Virus record (IMG/VR): IMGVR_UViG_3300017971_000137
Span: 1-39,917 of that record
Source of the DNA: a virus
Length of the DNA: 39,917 nucleotides
Direction: 5' to 3' (one strand)
The notes beneath the pieces are model-generated. The model searched no databases, was not told where the DNA came from, and worked only from the letters and a program-made list of their open reading frames with translations. Each line of letters starts with the position of its first letter. The stretch's first letter is position 1. Position numbers and translations under genes: made by a program. This document shows positions 1 through 6,805 of the stretch, in pieces.

Positions 1-123
1 ACCGAGTCGTGAAGAGGAAGTGCCAGCGGTACTATGATTTCGGGAGAAGAGCCTATCAATGGAACAGGGTTTCGAAAGACTTGTTCTGCATGTACCGAGG
101 GAAAGAATACAGGATTTTCGTAT
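1..123. repeat. Terminal direct repeat (copy 1) marking circular closure
   Basis: Bases 1-123 are identical to 39795-39917. An open reading frame that enters the window at base 3 is continuous with one starting at 39707 and leaving at the end, so the repeat is best read as the overlap of a circular or circularly permuted assembly. A true short packaged terminal repeat cannot be excluded from sequence alone. Confidence 0.95.
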
Positions 124-167
124 TAAGCAGATTCGGATATTGCATTTCAATAAGGGGGAAAAAATGA
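3..167 (+). CDS. Small basic protein, C-terminal part of a join-spanning gene
   Basis: This is the 3' part of a gene that starts at 39707 and continues through the circular join, 84 residues in all. The protein is rich in Lys, Arg and aromatic residues (RRAYQWNRVSKDLFCMYRG is a typical stretch). I recognise no domain. The stop (165-167) overlaps the next start (164) in the ATGA arrangement common in this genome, which supports the reading frame. The start codon lies just downstream of the hammerhead ribozyme at 39625-39691, so the message would begin 26 nt before its ATG after cleavage. Confidence 0.75.
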   Translation, partial: RVVKRKCQRYYDFGRRAYQWNRVSKDLFCMYRGKEYRIFVLSRFGYCISIRGKK

Positions 168-358
168 AAACGGTCAGGCTCAAAAACATCGAATTACGGT
201 ACTTGTCAAGACTCATTGAACACTGCGGCATTCGCGTTTCTGAAGCAAAAGAGTTCAACGGGCTTGACCTCGGCGAACTGTACATCAAAGTTAATCCGCC
301 GACAAGCTTCAAAGGTTCAAGAGCTGTCGAAGAACTTTACGAGAGGGGGAACGCATGA
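164..358 (+). CDS. Small hypothetical early protein (64 aa)
   Basis: The start at 164 is chosen because it follows a TAAGGGGGA ribosome-binding site and overlaps the preceding stop. An in-frame upstream ATG at 59 lacks such a site and lies inside the join-spanning gene. The protein has an amphipathic N-terminal helix and a central LDLGELYIKV segment. No family is recognised. It overlaps the next gene by four bases, so translation is probably coupled. Confidence 0.7.
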   Translation: MKTVRLKNIELRYLSRLIEHCGIRVSEAKEFNGLDLGELYIKVNPPTSFKGSRAVEELYERGNA

Positions 359-555
359 AGAAAGATCGAACCGGACGCATAAACAGAGTTCGTTGGGAAT
401 GGACACAAACTGAACGGATGATCGCATATTGTCCGTTCTGCCATGACGCGACGATCGCTTTCGAACGCGAAGACGGCGCGCCTGTTATCGTTCAGCGTTG
501 CCGCCATTATGACGGTTGCAGTTCTGAAGCTGTGATTTTCAATTACGATCTATGA
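355..555 (+). CDS. Small Cys/His protein, putative zinc-binding (66 aa)
   Basis: A CPFC knuckle at about residues 26-29 and a second CRHYDGC segment near residue 49 give four possible metal ligands in a compact 66-residue protein, as in many small phage zinc-ribbon proteins. The start overlaps the upstream stop and follows GAGAGGGGGA. The function is unknown. Zinc binding is inferred from Cys spacing only. Confidence 0.7.
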   Translation: MKKDRTGRINRVRWEWTQTERMIAYCPFCHDATIAFEREDGAPVIVQRCRHYDGCSSEAVIFNYDL

Positions 556-566
556 AAGGGGGAATC

Positions 567-1040
567 ATGTTCACGAAAGAAGAACTCAGAGAGCTGGCAG
601 TTCAGTATAGACAGAAAGCTGCTGCAGCTGAAGGCAAAGCGCAAGAGAGCTTCGATCGCTGCGACACCGACGGCTGTGTGTCGCAGTTCTGCGATCAGAA
701 GAACGCTCAGCTTTACATGACGCTGGCGAAAATCTGCGAGAACGGCGGAGTCGGCGAACGTCCAGTATTGAAAGACGGAGATCGCACAGTCGACGCGAAG
801 CTGATTCAAGGACAGTACGGGCTATGCTGGATTCTCGACGCCGAAGAGGAAAAGCGGTATGATCGGAAGTTCGTTCCGCATGGAACGCGAAGTCGCATTC
901 AGAGAGAACTCGGGCTTCATGAAGAAACAGAACTTCGCCGAATCTGGGCGACACTCGCCGGACACGGAACAGGGCTTTCAGGATTGTCGACGCTGTATGT
1001 TCACGTTTACGAAATCAAGGATCAAGAGGGGGTACAATGA
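567..1040 (+). CDS. Hypothetical early protein (157 aa)
   Basis: The start at 567 follows AAAGGGGGAATC directly. An in-frame ATG at 552 overlaps the upstream stop and would place the ribosome-binding site inside the gene, so 567 is preferred. The N-terminal third is a charged helix (KEELRELAVQYRQKAAAAEGKA), followed by a Cys-containing segment and a more globular C-terminal part ending at a coupled ATG. No family is recognised. Confidence 0.7.
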   Translation: MFTKEELRELAVQYRQKAAAAEGKAQESFDRCDTDGCVSQFCDQKNAQLYMTLAKICENGGVGERPVLKDGDRTVDAKLIQGQYGLCWILDAEEEKRYDRKFVPHGTRSRIQRELGLHEETELRRIWATLAGHGTGLSGLSTLYVHVYEIKDQEGVQ

Positions 1041-1381
1041 GAACGAACGAAGTTGTTTTATGTACGACGTGCGGCTCGGAGTGTTACTGGAGAACAGGTT
1101 GCGCGTCATGGGTATGTCGGCGATGCGGAGATCATCAACACACCGACCGTTGTAAAAAATGCGGATGGGTCGAGCCGTCAATTGAATCATGGGTAAAATC
1201 CGACGGCGAACCTTGTCCGATATGTAACGGAGTGACTGAATTTTGTATCGTCGGCGCGTATCACGTCGCAGAACGCTGTCCGAGCTGCCGCTGGCAGGTA
1301 AACTTTTTTCCTGAAACGAAAGGTGTTTTATTCGGTTCAAAAGTCGAGTCTTTGACGGACACACCGGAGGGGAACAAATGA
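1037..1381 (+). CDS. Multi-zinc-ribbon protein (114 aa)
   Basis: Five CxxC knuckles occur in order (CTTC, CRRC, CKKC, CPIC and CPSC), enough for two or more zinc ribbons across residues 9 to about 85. Proteins with arrays of such ribbons usually bind nucleic acid or act as adaptors, but no specific role can be read here. It follows AGAGGGGGTACA and overlaps its upstream neighbour by four bases, consistent with the early operon. Confidence 0.75.
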   Translation: MRTNEVVLCTTCGSECYWRTGCASWVCRRCGDHQHTDRCKKCGWVEPSIESWVKSDGEPCPICNGVTEFCIVGAYHVAERCPSCRWQVNFFPETKGVLFGSKVESLTDTPEGNK

Positions 1382-1554
1382 AGATTCAGATCGCGAAACA
1401 TGAACTTGATATGATCATCGACGCGCTCGAATACCTTCGCGGAGACTATCAGAAGCTGCAGTCGATTTTCTTCACTGACGCGACAGAACGGCGTGTCGTC
1501 GATCTGTTCAAGCTCATTGCAAAATTAAAACTGGAAAGGAGACGGAACACATGA
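1378..1554 (+). CDS. Small hypothetical early protein (58 aa)
   Basis: The ATG at 1378 follows GGAGGGGAACAA and overlaps the upstream stop. The 58-residue product is predicted largely helical (HELDMIIDALEYLRGDYQKL) with a basic C-terminus. Its stop overlaps the next ATG. No family is recognised. Tight coupling on both sides argues that the frame is real. Confidence 0.65.
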   Translation: MKIQIAKHELDMIIDALEYLRGDYQKLQSIFFTDATERRVVDLFKLIAKLKLERRRNT

Positions 1555-1799
1555 CGTCGGAAAAGTACAATAGAGCTATTGAGATCAACAGAGAGATCGT
1601 CGAACTGAAAGAAGCAGGGGATCGCCTCGACAAAGACGGAGCGATCATTTCAACGTTGTCGATCCGTAATCAAGGAATGGGCGATTATCCGTTCGATGTT
1701 CACGCTTTCAAAGAGTTCGAACTGAAGCTCCGCGCTGAATTGATGGAGCTTTTAAATCGACGGATCTCGGCACTGAATGACGAGTTTGAATCGCTCTGA
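1551..1799 (+). CDS. Small helical early protein ending inside a ribozyme (82 aa)
   Basis: A mostly helical, charged protein (RAIEINREIVELKEAGDRL near the N-terminus; a second helix near the C-terminus). It follows AAAGGAGACGG. Its last codons, Ser-Leu-stop, are written in the stem I strand and catalytic core of the hammerhead at 1784-1849. The gene at 39439-39642 ends in the same Ser-Leu-stop for the same reason. The function is unknown. Confidence 0.7.
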   Translation: MTSEKYNRAIEINREIVELKEAGDRLDKDGAIISTLSIRNQGMGDYPFDVHAFKEFELKLRAELMELLNRRISALNDEFESL

Positions 1800-1849
1800 C
1801 GAGTTCGGAAGAACGAAACGCTCTCTTCGGAGAGCGTCAGCGATTAAAC
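1784..1849 (+). ncRNA. Hammerhead ribozyme, type I (copy B)
   Basis: All core elements are present in the right order. CUGACGA lies at 1796-1802. Stem II is 1803-1806 paired with 1811-1814, capped by GGAA. GAA (G12-A14) lies at 1815-1817. Stem III is 1818-1825 paired with 1830-1837, capped by UUCG. C17 is at 1838. Stem I is 1789-1795 paired with 1839-1845, and extends to 1784/1849 if G1788 bulges. The open helix is stem I, which defines type I. Known hammerhead chemistry predicts cleavage between 1838 and 1839, leaving a 5'-hydroxyl RNA that begins 28 nt before the next ATG. Catalysis itself is inferred. Confidence 0.93.
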
Positions 1850-1866
1850 GAAAGGGGAAAAAGAAA

Positions 1867-2049
1867 ATGACAGTCGAAGCAATGAAAGAATTGATTCGAG
1901 AAATGCCAGACGAGATGCATGTTATTATTCGCGAAAAGCACGGCCGGAAGTTCACAGTGAACGCCGCTGACTATGTTCGCGAATACGACAGCGAAGGCGT
2001 CGCGGTGTCAAGTCGGCTTGAATTAATTGAAGGAGGTACATCGACGTGA
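1867..2049 (+). CDS. Small protein of an intragenomic family (60 aa)
   Basis: The start at 1867 follows GAAAGGGGAAAAAG and is the first ATG after the ribozyme cleavage site. The N-terminus (MTVEAMKELIREMPDEMHVII) resembles those at 8219 and 13513: a short helix with Leu/Met pairs, a 'P-D/K' turn, then a beta strand. The three look like distant paralogues. The C-terminus alternates strand-like segments. The function is unknown. Confidence 0.7.
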   Translation: MTVEAMKELIREMPDEMHVIIREKHGRKFTVNAADYVREYDSEGVAVSSRLELIEGGTST

Positions 2050-2219
2050 GGTACATAAAAATCGTTTTGACGATCATTGCTGTATTGCTTTTCGCGAACT
2101 TGATCAAAGGAACGCTTGTTCGCGAGCCGATCGCATCGGGTGTTACGAACGTCAATATTCAATCGGTAGGCGGCGCGACGATTTTCGGCGGCGTCCTTCC
2201 AGTAAAGGGGGTAAAATGA
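2046..2219 (+). CDS. Small single-span membrane protein, GTG start (57 aa)
   Basis: The GTG at 2046 follows a strong AAGGAGG site, one of the few canonical Shine-Dalgarno sequences in this genome. The N-terminus is one hydrophobic segment (IKIVLTIIAVLLFANLI) followed by a short exterior tail containing Thr/Gly/Val. It overlaps its neighbours by four bases on each side. It could be a membrane-acting early protein; no family is recognised. Confidence 0.65.
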   Translation: MRYIKIVLTIIAVLLFANLIKGTLVREPIASGVTNVNIQSVGGATIFGGVLPVKGVK

Positions 2220-2392
2220 AAAGAGCAATCAGAGAGAGGATTCGGCGACAGTGGGAAGAAAACTGCGAAATGTTCGAAGACAAGTCGACACCATTCGTCG
2301 TGAAGATCACAGCTGATCAATGCGGCGTACAGTACAACGACGTGATCGACGCAGTCATGAAGTCGCCGGAAGAAAGCGAGGTCAAATCATGA
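2216..2392 (+). CDS. Small hypothetical early protein (58 aa)
   Basis: The ATG at 2216 follows AAAGGGGGTAAA. The product has a basic N-terminal helix (KRAIRERIRRQWEENCEMF) and an acidic C-terminus. It overlaps both neighbours by four bases. No family is recognised. Confidence 0.65.
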   Translation: MKRAIRERIRRQWEENCEMFEDKSTPFVVKITADQCGVQYNDVIDAVMKSPEESEVKS

Positions 2393-2589
2393 CATTGATC
2401 AAGGCAAACGACGCGACGGAAGTCGGGCGCGAGTTCGGCAGGATATCTGGACAGCTTTCGTATTTGCTGCAGAACCCTGAAACGCGAAAGTTCCTTCTCG
2501 ATTTCGAAGAACAGGTCGAGTATATCAAAAACGAGCTGGTCAGAATCGGAGCGCAAGTCATAACAAAAGGCAGCCCTGACGAGTCGTGA
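2389..2589 (+). CDS. Small helical early protein ending inside a ribozyme (66 aa)
   Basis: A charged, helical protein (GREFGRISGQLSYLLQNPET...), possibly a coiled-coil oligomer. The start overlaps the preceding stop. The last residues (SPDES and the stop) are encoded by stem I, core and stem II of the hammerhead at 2570-2628, so the stop stays on the 5' cleavage product. No family is recognised. Confidence 0.7.
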   Translation: MTLIKANDATEVGREFGRISGQLSYLLQNPETRKFLLDFEEQVEYIKNELVRIGAQVITKGSPDES

Positions 2590-2628
2590 ACGACGAAACG
2601 AGCGACAAAAGTGTCGCTCGTCGGCTGT
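2570..2628 (+). ncRNA. Hammerhead ribozyme, type I (copy C)
   Basis: CUGACGA lies at 2576-2582. Stem II is 2583-2586 paired with 2591-2594, loop UGAA. GAA lies at 2595-2597. Stem III has 9 bp, 2598-2606 with 2613-2621, loop of six. C17 is at 2622. Stem I has five Watson-Crick pairs plus a G-U pair, 2570-2575 with 2623-2628. The stems differ in sequence from copies A and B but keep pairing and core, which is the covariation expected of a functional RNA. Predicted cleavage is between 2622 and 2623, just upstream of the promoter at 2639. Confidence 0.9.
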
Positions 2629-2638
2629 GAAAAAACGC

Positions 2639-2667
2639 TTGACATATTTAGCACAGTTTTGTAAGTT
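2639..2667 (+). promoter_or_regulatory. Putative promoter of the recombination/replication genes
   Basis: A perfect -35 hexamer TTGACA (2639-2644) is followed after 17 bases by a weak -10 candidate TAAGTT (2662-2667). The interval before the next ATG is AT-rich and holds a direct repeat of TTTGTAA. It sits immediately after the third ribozyme, so a new transcript would start where the processed early RNA ends. The weak -10 limits confidence. Confidence 0.5.
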
Positions 2668-2698
2668 TGTAAAAATCTTTTGAAAGGGGATCAATCAA

Positions 2699-2869
2699 AT
2701 GGCTTGGGATAGACGAAACGTTGCGATCAGCACTGAAGCTGGAGTCGTTCTCGAAAAGTATATCAACGCTTTCAGGCTGAAGCCGAAAATCAAAGACGTC
2801 GTCGAAGCTGCTCTTGAAGAGTATTACGAACGACATCCTGCTCCAAATGAAATGAAGAAAGGAGCTTGA
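2699..2869 (+). CDS. Small DNA-binding-like protein, possible ribbon-helix-helix (56 aa)
   Basis: The start at 2699 follows GAAAGGGGATCAA. The layout of a short strand (RRNVAIST), a helix, a turn and a second helix (KIKDVVEAALEEYYERH) matches small ribbon-helix-helix regulators such as Arc/CopG in length and pattern. It is the first gene after the 2639 promoter, so autoregulation is possible. The fold assignment is inferred by eye. Confidence 0.6.
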   Translation: MAWDRRNVAISTEAGVVLEKYINAFRLKPKIKDVVEAALEEYYERHPAPNEMKKGA

Positions 2870-2872
2870 CGG

Positions 2873-3757
2873 ATGGGAAAAGAACTCGCTCGAAGAGAGA
2901 CGGAAGTCGACTTCTGGAACGGCTACTCTGACGAAGAGAAAGAGATCATTAAACAGACAGTCGCGTTTAACATTAAGTTAAGCGACGCTGAATGGAAGCT
3001 GTTCGGTTACATCTGCAAAAAAGCTGACCTGAATCCATTTCTCAAACAGATTTACGTTGTCAAGAAATCGATCGGTGGCGTTCTGAAGATGGTAGTCATG
3101 ATCGGGATTGACGGCTATCGATCGATCGCGGAGAGAACGGGGAGGTTCGGCGGAGTCAGCGAATACACGTTCGACAAAGGCCTGACTCAATATGAAATGA
3201 TCGAGAAGTATGGCAAGGAAAAAGACAACGTCGACAAACGCGAAGCCGACGAGAAGCGCGATCGTTTCTCACCGCCGAATATAATTCCGCGAACAGCGAC
3301 GTGTTCTGTTTACAAGGTCGTTCACAACGTCAAAATCGAAACGACAGCAACTGTTCGCTGGTCAGAATATTATCCGACGAACAAAAACAATCGCTTCATG
3401 TGGAATAAAATGCCGTTTAATCAGCTCGGCAAATGCGCGGAAGCGAAAGCACACCGTAAGGCGTTCCCGGGGTTATTCGGAGAGCTGTACATCCCCGAAG
3501 AACTCGGAGTCGACGTCACAGAGTATACCGAAGAGACAGTCGATCTGCAGAACGAAGCTGCGACGCTGTATTCGGAGCTGCAGTTCAATCGCGCTGCGAT
3601 TATCGATTTCAATGTCGGGCATTGCTCGAAGGGAAACCTCGCCGACATGAATCGTTATGAGCTGGAATCTCTTGTCGATCGGTTAAAACAGAAAGTAAAG
3701 GAGACGTTCGAAAATGGAGACGAAAAAACCGACGCTGTCATGGTCGAAGATTCATAA
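2873..3757 (+). CDS. recT: RecT/Bet-type single-strand annealing recombinase
   Basis: The 294-residue protein has the RecT family hallmarks: an N-terminal region of the type NP(F)LKQIYVVKK (residues 52-65), the VMIGIDGYRSIAERTGRF block (about 75-92), and the NQLGKCAEAKAHRKAFPGL block (about 183-201). RecT anneals complementary single strands and works with a 5'-3' exonuclease, which here is the next gene. The ATG at 2873 follows AAAGGAGCTTGACGG. The length matches the family, and the acidic C-terminal tail is typical of annealases. Confidence 0.9.
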   Translation: MGKELARRETEVDFWNGYSDEEKEIIKQTVAFNIKLSDAEWKLFGYICKKADLNPFLKQIYVVKKSIGGVLKMVVMIGIDGYRSIAERTGRFGGVSEYTFDKGLTQYEMIEKYGKEKDNVDKREADEKRDRFSPPNIIPRTATCSVYKVVHNVKIETTATVRWSEYYPTNKNNRFMWNKMPFNQLGKCAEAKAHRKAFPGLFGELYIPEELGVDVTEYTEETVDLQNEAATLYSELQFNRAAIIDFNVGHCSKGNLADMNRYELESLVDRLKQKVKETFENGDEKTDAVMVEDS

Positions 3758-4847
3758 AGCAAAGTGTTTACTCCGATATAAGCATCACTACATTGACAAA
3801 GACATTCAGGATGAACAGACTGACCCCATGAAAGTCGGCGCGCTTGTTCACGATATTATATTCGCGTATTCGCAAGCGTGTATCGATCAACACGTCGACG
3901 GCGATTATGAGCTGCTCACGGAGCTGGTCGACAATATGTTCAAGGAATCAGAACTCGACCTCGAATATTACAAACAAGTTCGCGGTTCTGTTATCCGATT
4001 CGCTGAACGATCGTTTCGGTTCGAGTACATGAAAGACTTCGAGCGCGAAGGAACGGCGGAGATCGGCGTCGACTCGAAGGGAATGCCGATTCTTATAGCG
4101 TACAAGATCGATCGAACCGACGTCGAAGAAACTCCGAGCGGACCCTGCCTGTTCACGATCGACTACAAAAACCAGTTGAACCTTTTGAGCGAGACGGAAG
4201 TCGCAGATCATGAGCAGCTGCAGCTTTACGACTACTTGAACTGCTATCACATACACCCGAATTACGCTATTCATCAACGCGGAATCTATTTCATTCGATG
4301 GGGATCGCTGCGATGGGCTGGCGAGTACCGAACGCTCGGCGAGGACACAGAATACTTCGACAACATAGAAGCGTGGCTTCGTATGCAATGGGAGCGTATC
4401 ATCTATGCGACGAAGTATTATCCGACGCCTGGCAAATACTGCTTTGACCCTTGTCCTGTCTTCACTGCTGGTAAGTGTCCGATCTGGTCGAAGGAACAAG
4501 TCGAAGCATACAGAACAGGACACGAACTGATCGAGAAAGTTCGCTATCTTCGACGGCTTGATCATATGAGAAAACAGGCATACGATGAGGTGAAAGCTCT
4601 CGCGCCAGACGAAGAGACAGTCGAGGTTGACGGAACAGAAGTCGGCTACACTGTGAGCGAGTCGTACAATTACGGCTTCGACGAGCTGCTCAAATGGTGC
4701 AAGAAAAACGGCGTCAGCTTGTCCGATATGGGGCTGTCAAAGTATGCAGTCGAGAAGACAGTCAAGCGACAGCTCGACACGCATTATTTGCCTGAATCGA
4801 TAGAGGGTATACGCAATGAAACAAGAACAAAAAAGTTCGTATTCTGA
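3714..4847 (+). CDS. Cas4/RecB-like PD-(D/E)XK exonuclease
   Basis: The 377-residue protein carries a PD-(D/E)XK-type site: an upstream GALVHDIIF helix (about residues 42-50) and the catalytic strand FTIDYKNQL, in which Asp and Lys act with a metal. One Cys near residue 18 and three more in CFDPCPVFTAGKC (about 243-255) match the four-Cys iron-sulfur staple of Cas4 and AddB proteins. It partners RecT by supplying single strands. The start follows AAAGGAGACG and overlaps recT by 44 bases, so the two are likely translated together. Confidence 0.85.
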   Translation: METKKPTLSWSKIHKAKCLLRYKHHYIDKDIQDEQTDPMKVGALVHDIIFAYSQACIDQHVDGDYELLTELVDNMFKESELDLEYYKQVRGSVIRFAERSFRFEYMKDFEREGTAEIGVDSKGMPILIAYKIDRTDVEETPSGPCLFTIDYKNQLNLLSETEVADHEQLQLYDYLNCYHIHPNYAIHQRGIYFIRWGSLRWAGEYRTLGEDTEYFDNIEAWLRMQWERIIYATKYYPTPGKYCFDPCPVFTAGKCPIWSKEQVEAYRTGHELIEKVRYLRRLDHMRKQAYDEVKALAPDEETVEVDGTEVGYTVSESYNYGFDELLKWCKKNGVSLSDMGLSKYAVEKTVKRQLDTHYLPESIEGIRNETRTKKFVF

Positions 4848-5028
4848 CAATTACACCAAAGTCGTTAACTACGCAGACGACCTGTACAAACGCGGCGAGC
4901 TGGTCACAGTTAACCGCGTCTGTGAAGCTCTCTCGATCGACTTCATTGAAGTTCATTCGTATTTATGTCAAGCTGGTTATGTCGAATTATACGAGTGTAT
5001 AATGGTAAAAGACGAGGCTCATCCATGA
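4816..5028 (+). CDS. Small helical protein, possible helix-turn-helix (70 aa)
   Basis: The start at 4816 lies inside the end of the nuclease gene and follows GAGGG. The middle segment (GELVTVNRVCEALSIDFIEVHSYLCQAGYV) resembles a helix-turn-helix with a recognition helix, but the match is weak. It overlaps the next start by four bases. It may assist replication initiation by position; no family is recognised. Confidence 0.6.
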   Translation: MKQEQKSSYSDNYTKVVNYADDLYKRGELVTVNRVCEALSIDFIEVHSYLCQAGYVELYECIMVKDEAHP

Positions 5029-5771
5029 AGAAATACTGTGTCGTCTTGTGGGAAGTTCGGAGAGATCTCGACGTTTCCGTGATGGAGTACGCGCTGCTTG
5101 ACACAGTGTATTATCTGTCGAGGAAGAAAGGTTTCTGTTATGCGTCTCGCGAGTACCTCGCCGAACACATGGGTATCACACGGATGGGGCTTCACAAGCT
5201 GGTCGAGCGAATGGTTGAACGCGGCTTTCTGTCGAAAACTCCGAGCGGAAAGCTCGTCGTGACGGAAAAATGGGAACAAATATATAGTTGCGAAGATAGT
5301 AAACAAAGTTTACAGTACAGTAAACAAAGTTTACATTCTGACGTAAACAAAGTTGACAAAAAAGGTAAACAGAGTTTACACAATACTAATAGTATATCAA
5401 AAGATGATACTAAAAGAGAGACGTGGCGCGCCGTTACAGATTTCTATCTTGAAAAAATGACGGAGACGATGAACGGAAAGAAGCCGATCATCAAATGGGC
5501 GATCGTCAAAAAGGTTTTGAAAGAAACGTTCGAAGAGGACGGAGCGCAAGGCACTATCGAAGCACTGAAGCAATTTTTCGCTGACCCTTACGTCAGAGAG
5601 CGAGGATATCCGATTACGCTTTATACATCAAGAGTGAACAAATACAGGGGAGCGAGCAGTTACGACCCCGTGAAAGGACTCGGAGTCGCCGACTACTTGA
5701 AGTCAGAGCGAGCGAAGCTTCCGGAGAAGGGGCGCGATGAAAAAGTGTCGAATATGTCAGAAGCCGTATAA
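5025..5771 (+). CDS. Phage replication initiator (lambda O-like)
   Basis: The start at 5025 overlaps the upstream stop and is preferred over an upstream in-frame GTG-like start at 4965. Residues 12-80 form a winged helix (YASREYLAEHMGITRMGLHKLVERM is the core). A low-complexity linker (about 88-120) is encoded by the four iterons at 5299-5379. The C-terminal 110 residues are helical and probably contact the loader encoded next. This layout, with an origin inside the initiator gene and a DnaC-like gene downstream, is the lambda O/P-type arrangement. Length 248 aa. Confidence 0.8.
   Translation: MKKYCVVLWEVRRDLDVSVMEYALLDTVYYLSRKKGFCYASREYLAEHMGITRMGLHKLVERMVERGFLSKTPSGKLVVTEKWEQIYSCEDSKQSLQYSKQSLHSDVNKVDKKGKQSLHNTNSISKDDTKRETWRAVTDFYLEKMTETMNGKKPIIKWAIVKKVLKETFEEDGAQGTIEALKQFFADPYVRERGYPITLYTSRVNKYRGASSYDPVKGLGVADYLKSERAKLPEKGRDEKVSNMSEAV
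5299..5379. repeat. Replication origin: four iterons inside the initiator gene
   Basis: Four copies of the 15-base imperfect palindrome GTAAACAAAGTTTAC lie at 5299-5313, 5320-5334, 5343-5357 (one change) and 5365-5379 (one change). The spacing of 21, 23 and 22 bases puts all copies on the same face of the helix. They translate as repeated SKQSL-like peptides. An AT-rich stretch with the inverted repeat ATACTAATAGTAT (5383-5395) follows and is the likely unwinding element. Confidence 0.85.
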
Positions 5772-6450
5772 AGACGTGTCTGTCGATCTCGTCGACGAAG
5801 AGAACCTCGTCTTTTCATTTCCAGACTGTAACTGTTATGCGGACAAATACGACACGGAACAAAAGCAGCGTGTCGTTCACAAACTGCTCGATCATTCAAA
5901 CATCTATCACGATAGGTGGAAAGACGATTTGAAAGACTTCAGATGGGCGGAAGGATATCTCGAAGCGCGGAAGGTATTCGGTCACTATCTGAAGCAGCTC
6001 AGAGAGAACATCACAGCTGGTCGCGGACTGTTTCTGTTCGGGCCGAAGGGAACAGGCAAGACGCGCCTGTCGTGTTACGTTCTCGTCAAAATCATGAAGT
6101 CGCTTTTGATTCCCTGCCAGTATTATCACACAACGGAATTGTTCGATTTGCTCCGTGAGCCCCAAGATCGCTTTCATGTTCTGGAACGCTGCAGGAACGT
6201 GAAAGTTCTCTTGATCGACGACATAGGAGAGTCAATCGCTGACTACTGGATTCGAATCTATCTCAAACAGATCATCAATCACCGATACGAACGCAAGAAG
6301 ACTCTGCTCGTAAACTCTATGCGCTCGATCGAAGAGCTGCGCGACGAACGGTACCTCGGCGAGCATATGCTGTCCAGACTGATTGAAGTCTGCGACGTTG
6401 CAGAGATCAAGACTTCAGCTGATTACAGGAAACAAGGTGTCAGCGCATGA
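5737..6450 (+). CDS. DnaC-like helicase-loader ATPase
   Basis: A 237-residue AAA+ protein with Walker A GPKGTGKT (about residues 101-108), Walker B VLLIDDIGE (about 154-162) and an arginine-rich C-terminal part, the pattern of DnaC/IstB loaders. The N-terminal CRIC...CNC Cys set may bind zinc. It probably delivers the host replicative helicase to the iteron origin, since no phage helicase is seen. The start overlaps the initiator gene by 35 bases. Confidence 0.88.
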   Translation: MKKCRICQKPYKDVSVDLVDEENLVFSFPDCNCYADKYDTEQKQRVVHKLLDHSNIYHDRWKDDLKDFRWAEGYLEARKVFGHYLKQLRENITAGRGLFLFGPKGTGKTRLSCYVLVKIMKSLLIPCQYYHTTELFDLLREPQDRFHVLERCRNVKVLLIDDIGESIADYWIRIYLKQIINHRYERKKTLLVNSMRSIEELRDERYLGEHMLSRLIEVCDVAEIKTSADYRKQGVSA

Positions 6451-6466
6451 AAGGAGTGTAAAACGA

Positions 6467-6805
6467 ATGACGCTCGAAGAACGAGAGAAATGGAAAAGGA
6501 GAATCATGTCGGCATTACCTGACGGAATCGATCGCGCTATAAACGGCGACGAACTCATGTCAAGAATCGGAATGCATAAAGAACACAAGTCGCAGCTGCG
6601 CGAGCTGGTTCACGAACTGCGCCTCGCGGCTCGGCCTGTCGGATCTACGAACGAAGGCTATTTCAAAATCACGAACCACACTGAAAAGTTCGCTGTCATT
6701 AAGCATCTGCGATCGAGAACGTCTTCGATCGAGGAAGCAATCGACGGGCTCTGGCGAATAGATTTTGACGACTCGCCAGAAAGAGAGCTGTTCAATGAAA
6801 AATAG
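6467..6805 (+). CDS. Hypothetical replication-region protein, possible winged helix (112 aa)
   Basis: The ATG at 6467 follows AAAGGAGTGTAAAACG, a clear site, and is preferred over an in-frame start at 6383 inside the loader gene. The segment NGDELMSRIGMHKEHKSQLRELVHEL and a following strand pair resemble small winged-helix proteins that sit near phage replication genes. The assignment is by pattern only. Confidence 0.6.
   Translation: MTLEEREKWKRRIMSALPDGIDRAINGDELMSRIGMHKEHKSQLRELVHELRLAARPVGSTNEGYFKITNHTEKFAVIKHLRSRTSSIEEAIDGLWRIDFDDSPERELFNEK

Noticed and set aside
1820-1837. UUCG-capped hairpin read as an intrinsic terminator
   Set aside because: No T-tract follows, and the hairpin is stem III of a complete hammerhead.
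2926-2955. Another CTGACGA with a nearby GAAA, inside recT
   Set aside because: No stem II can form between the two elements and no stem III or UH follows, so it is not a hammerhead.
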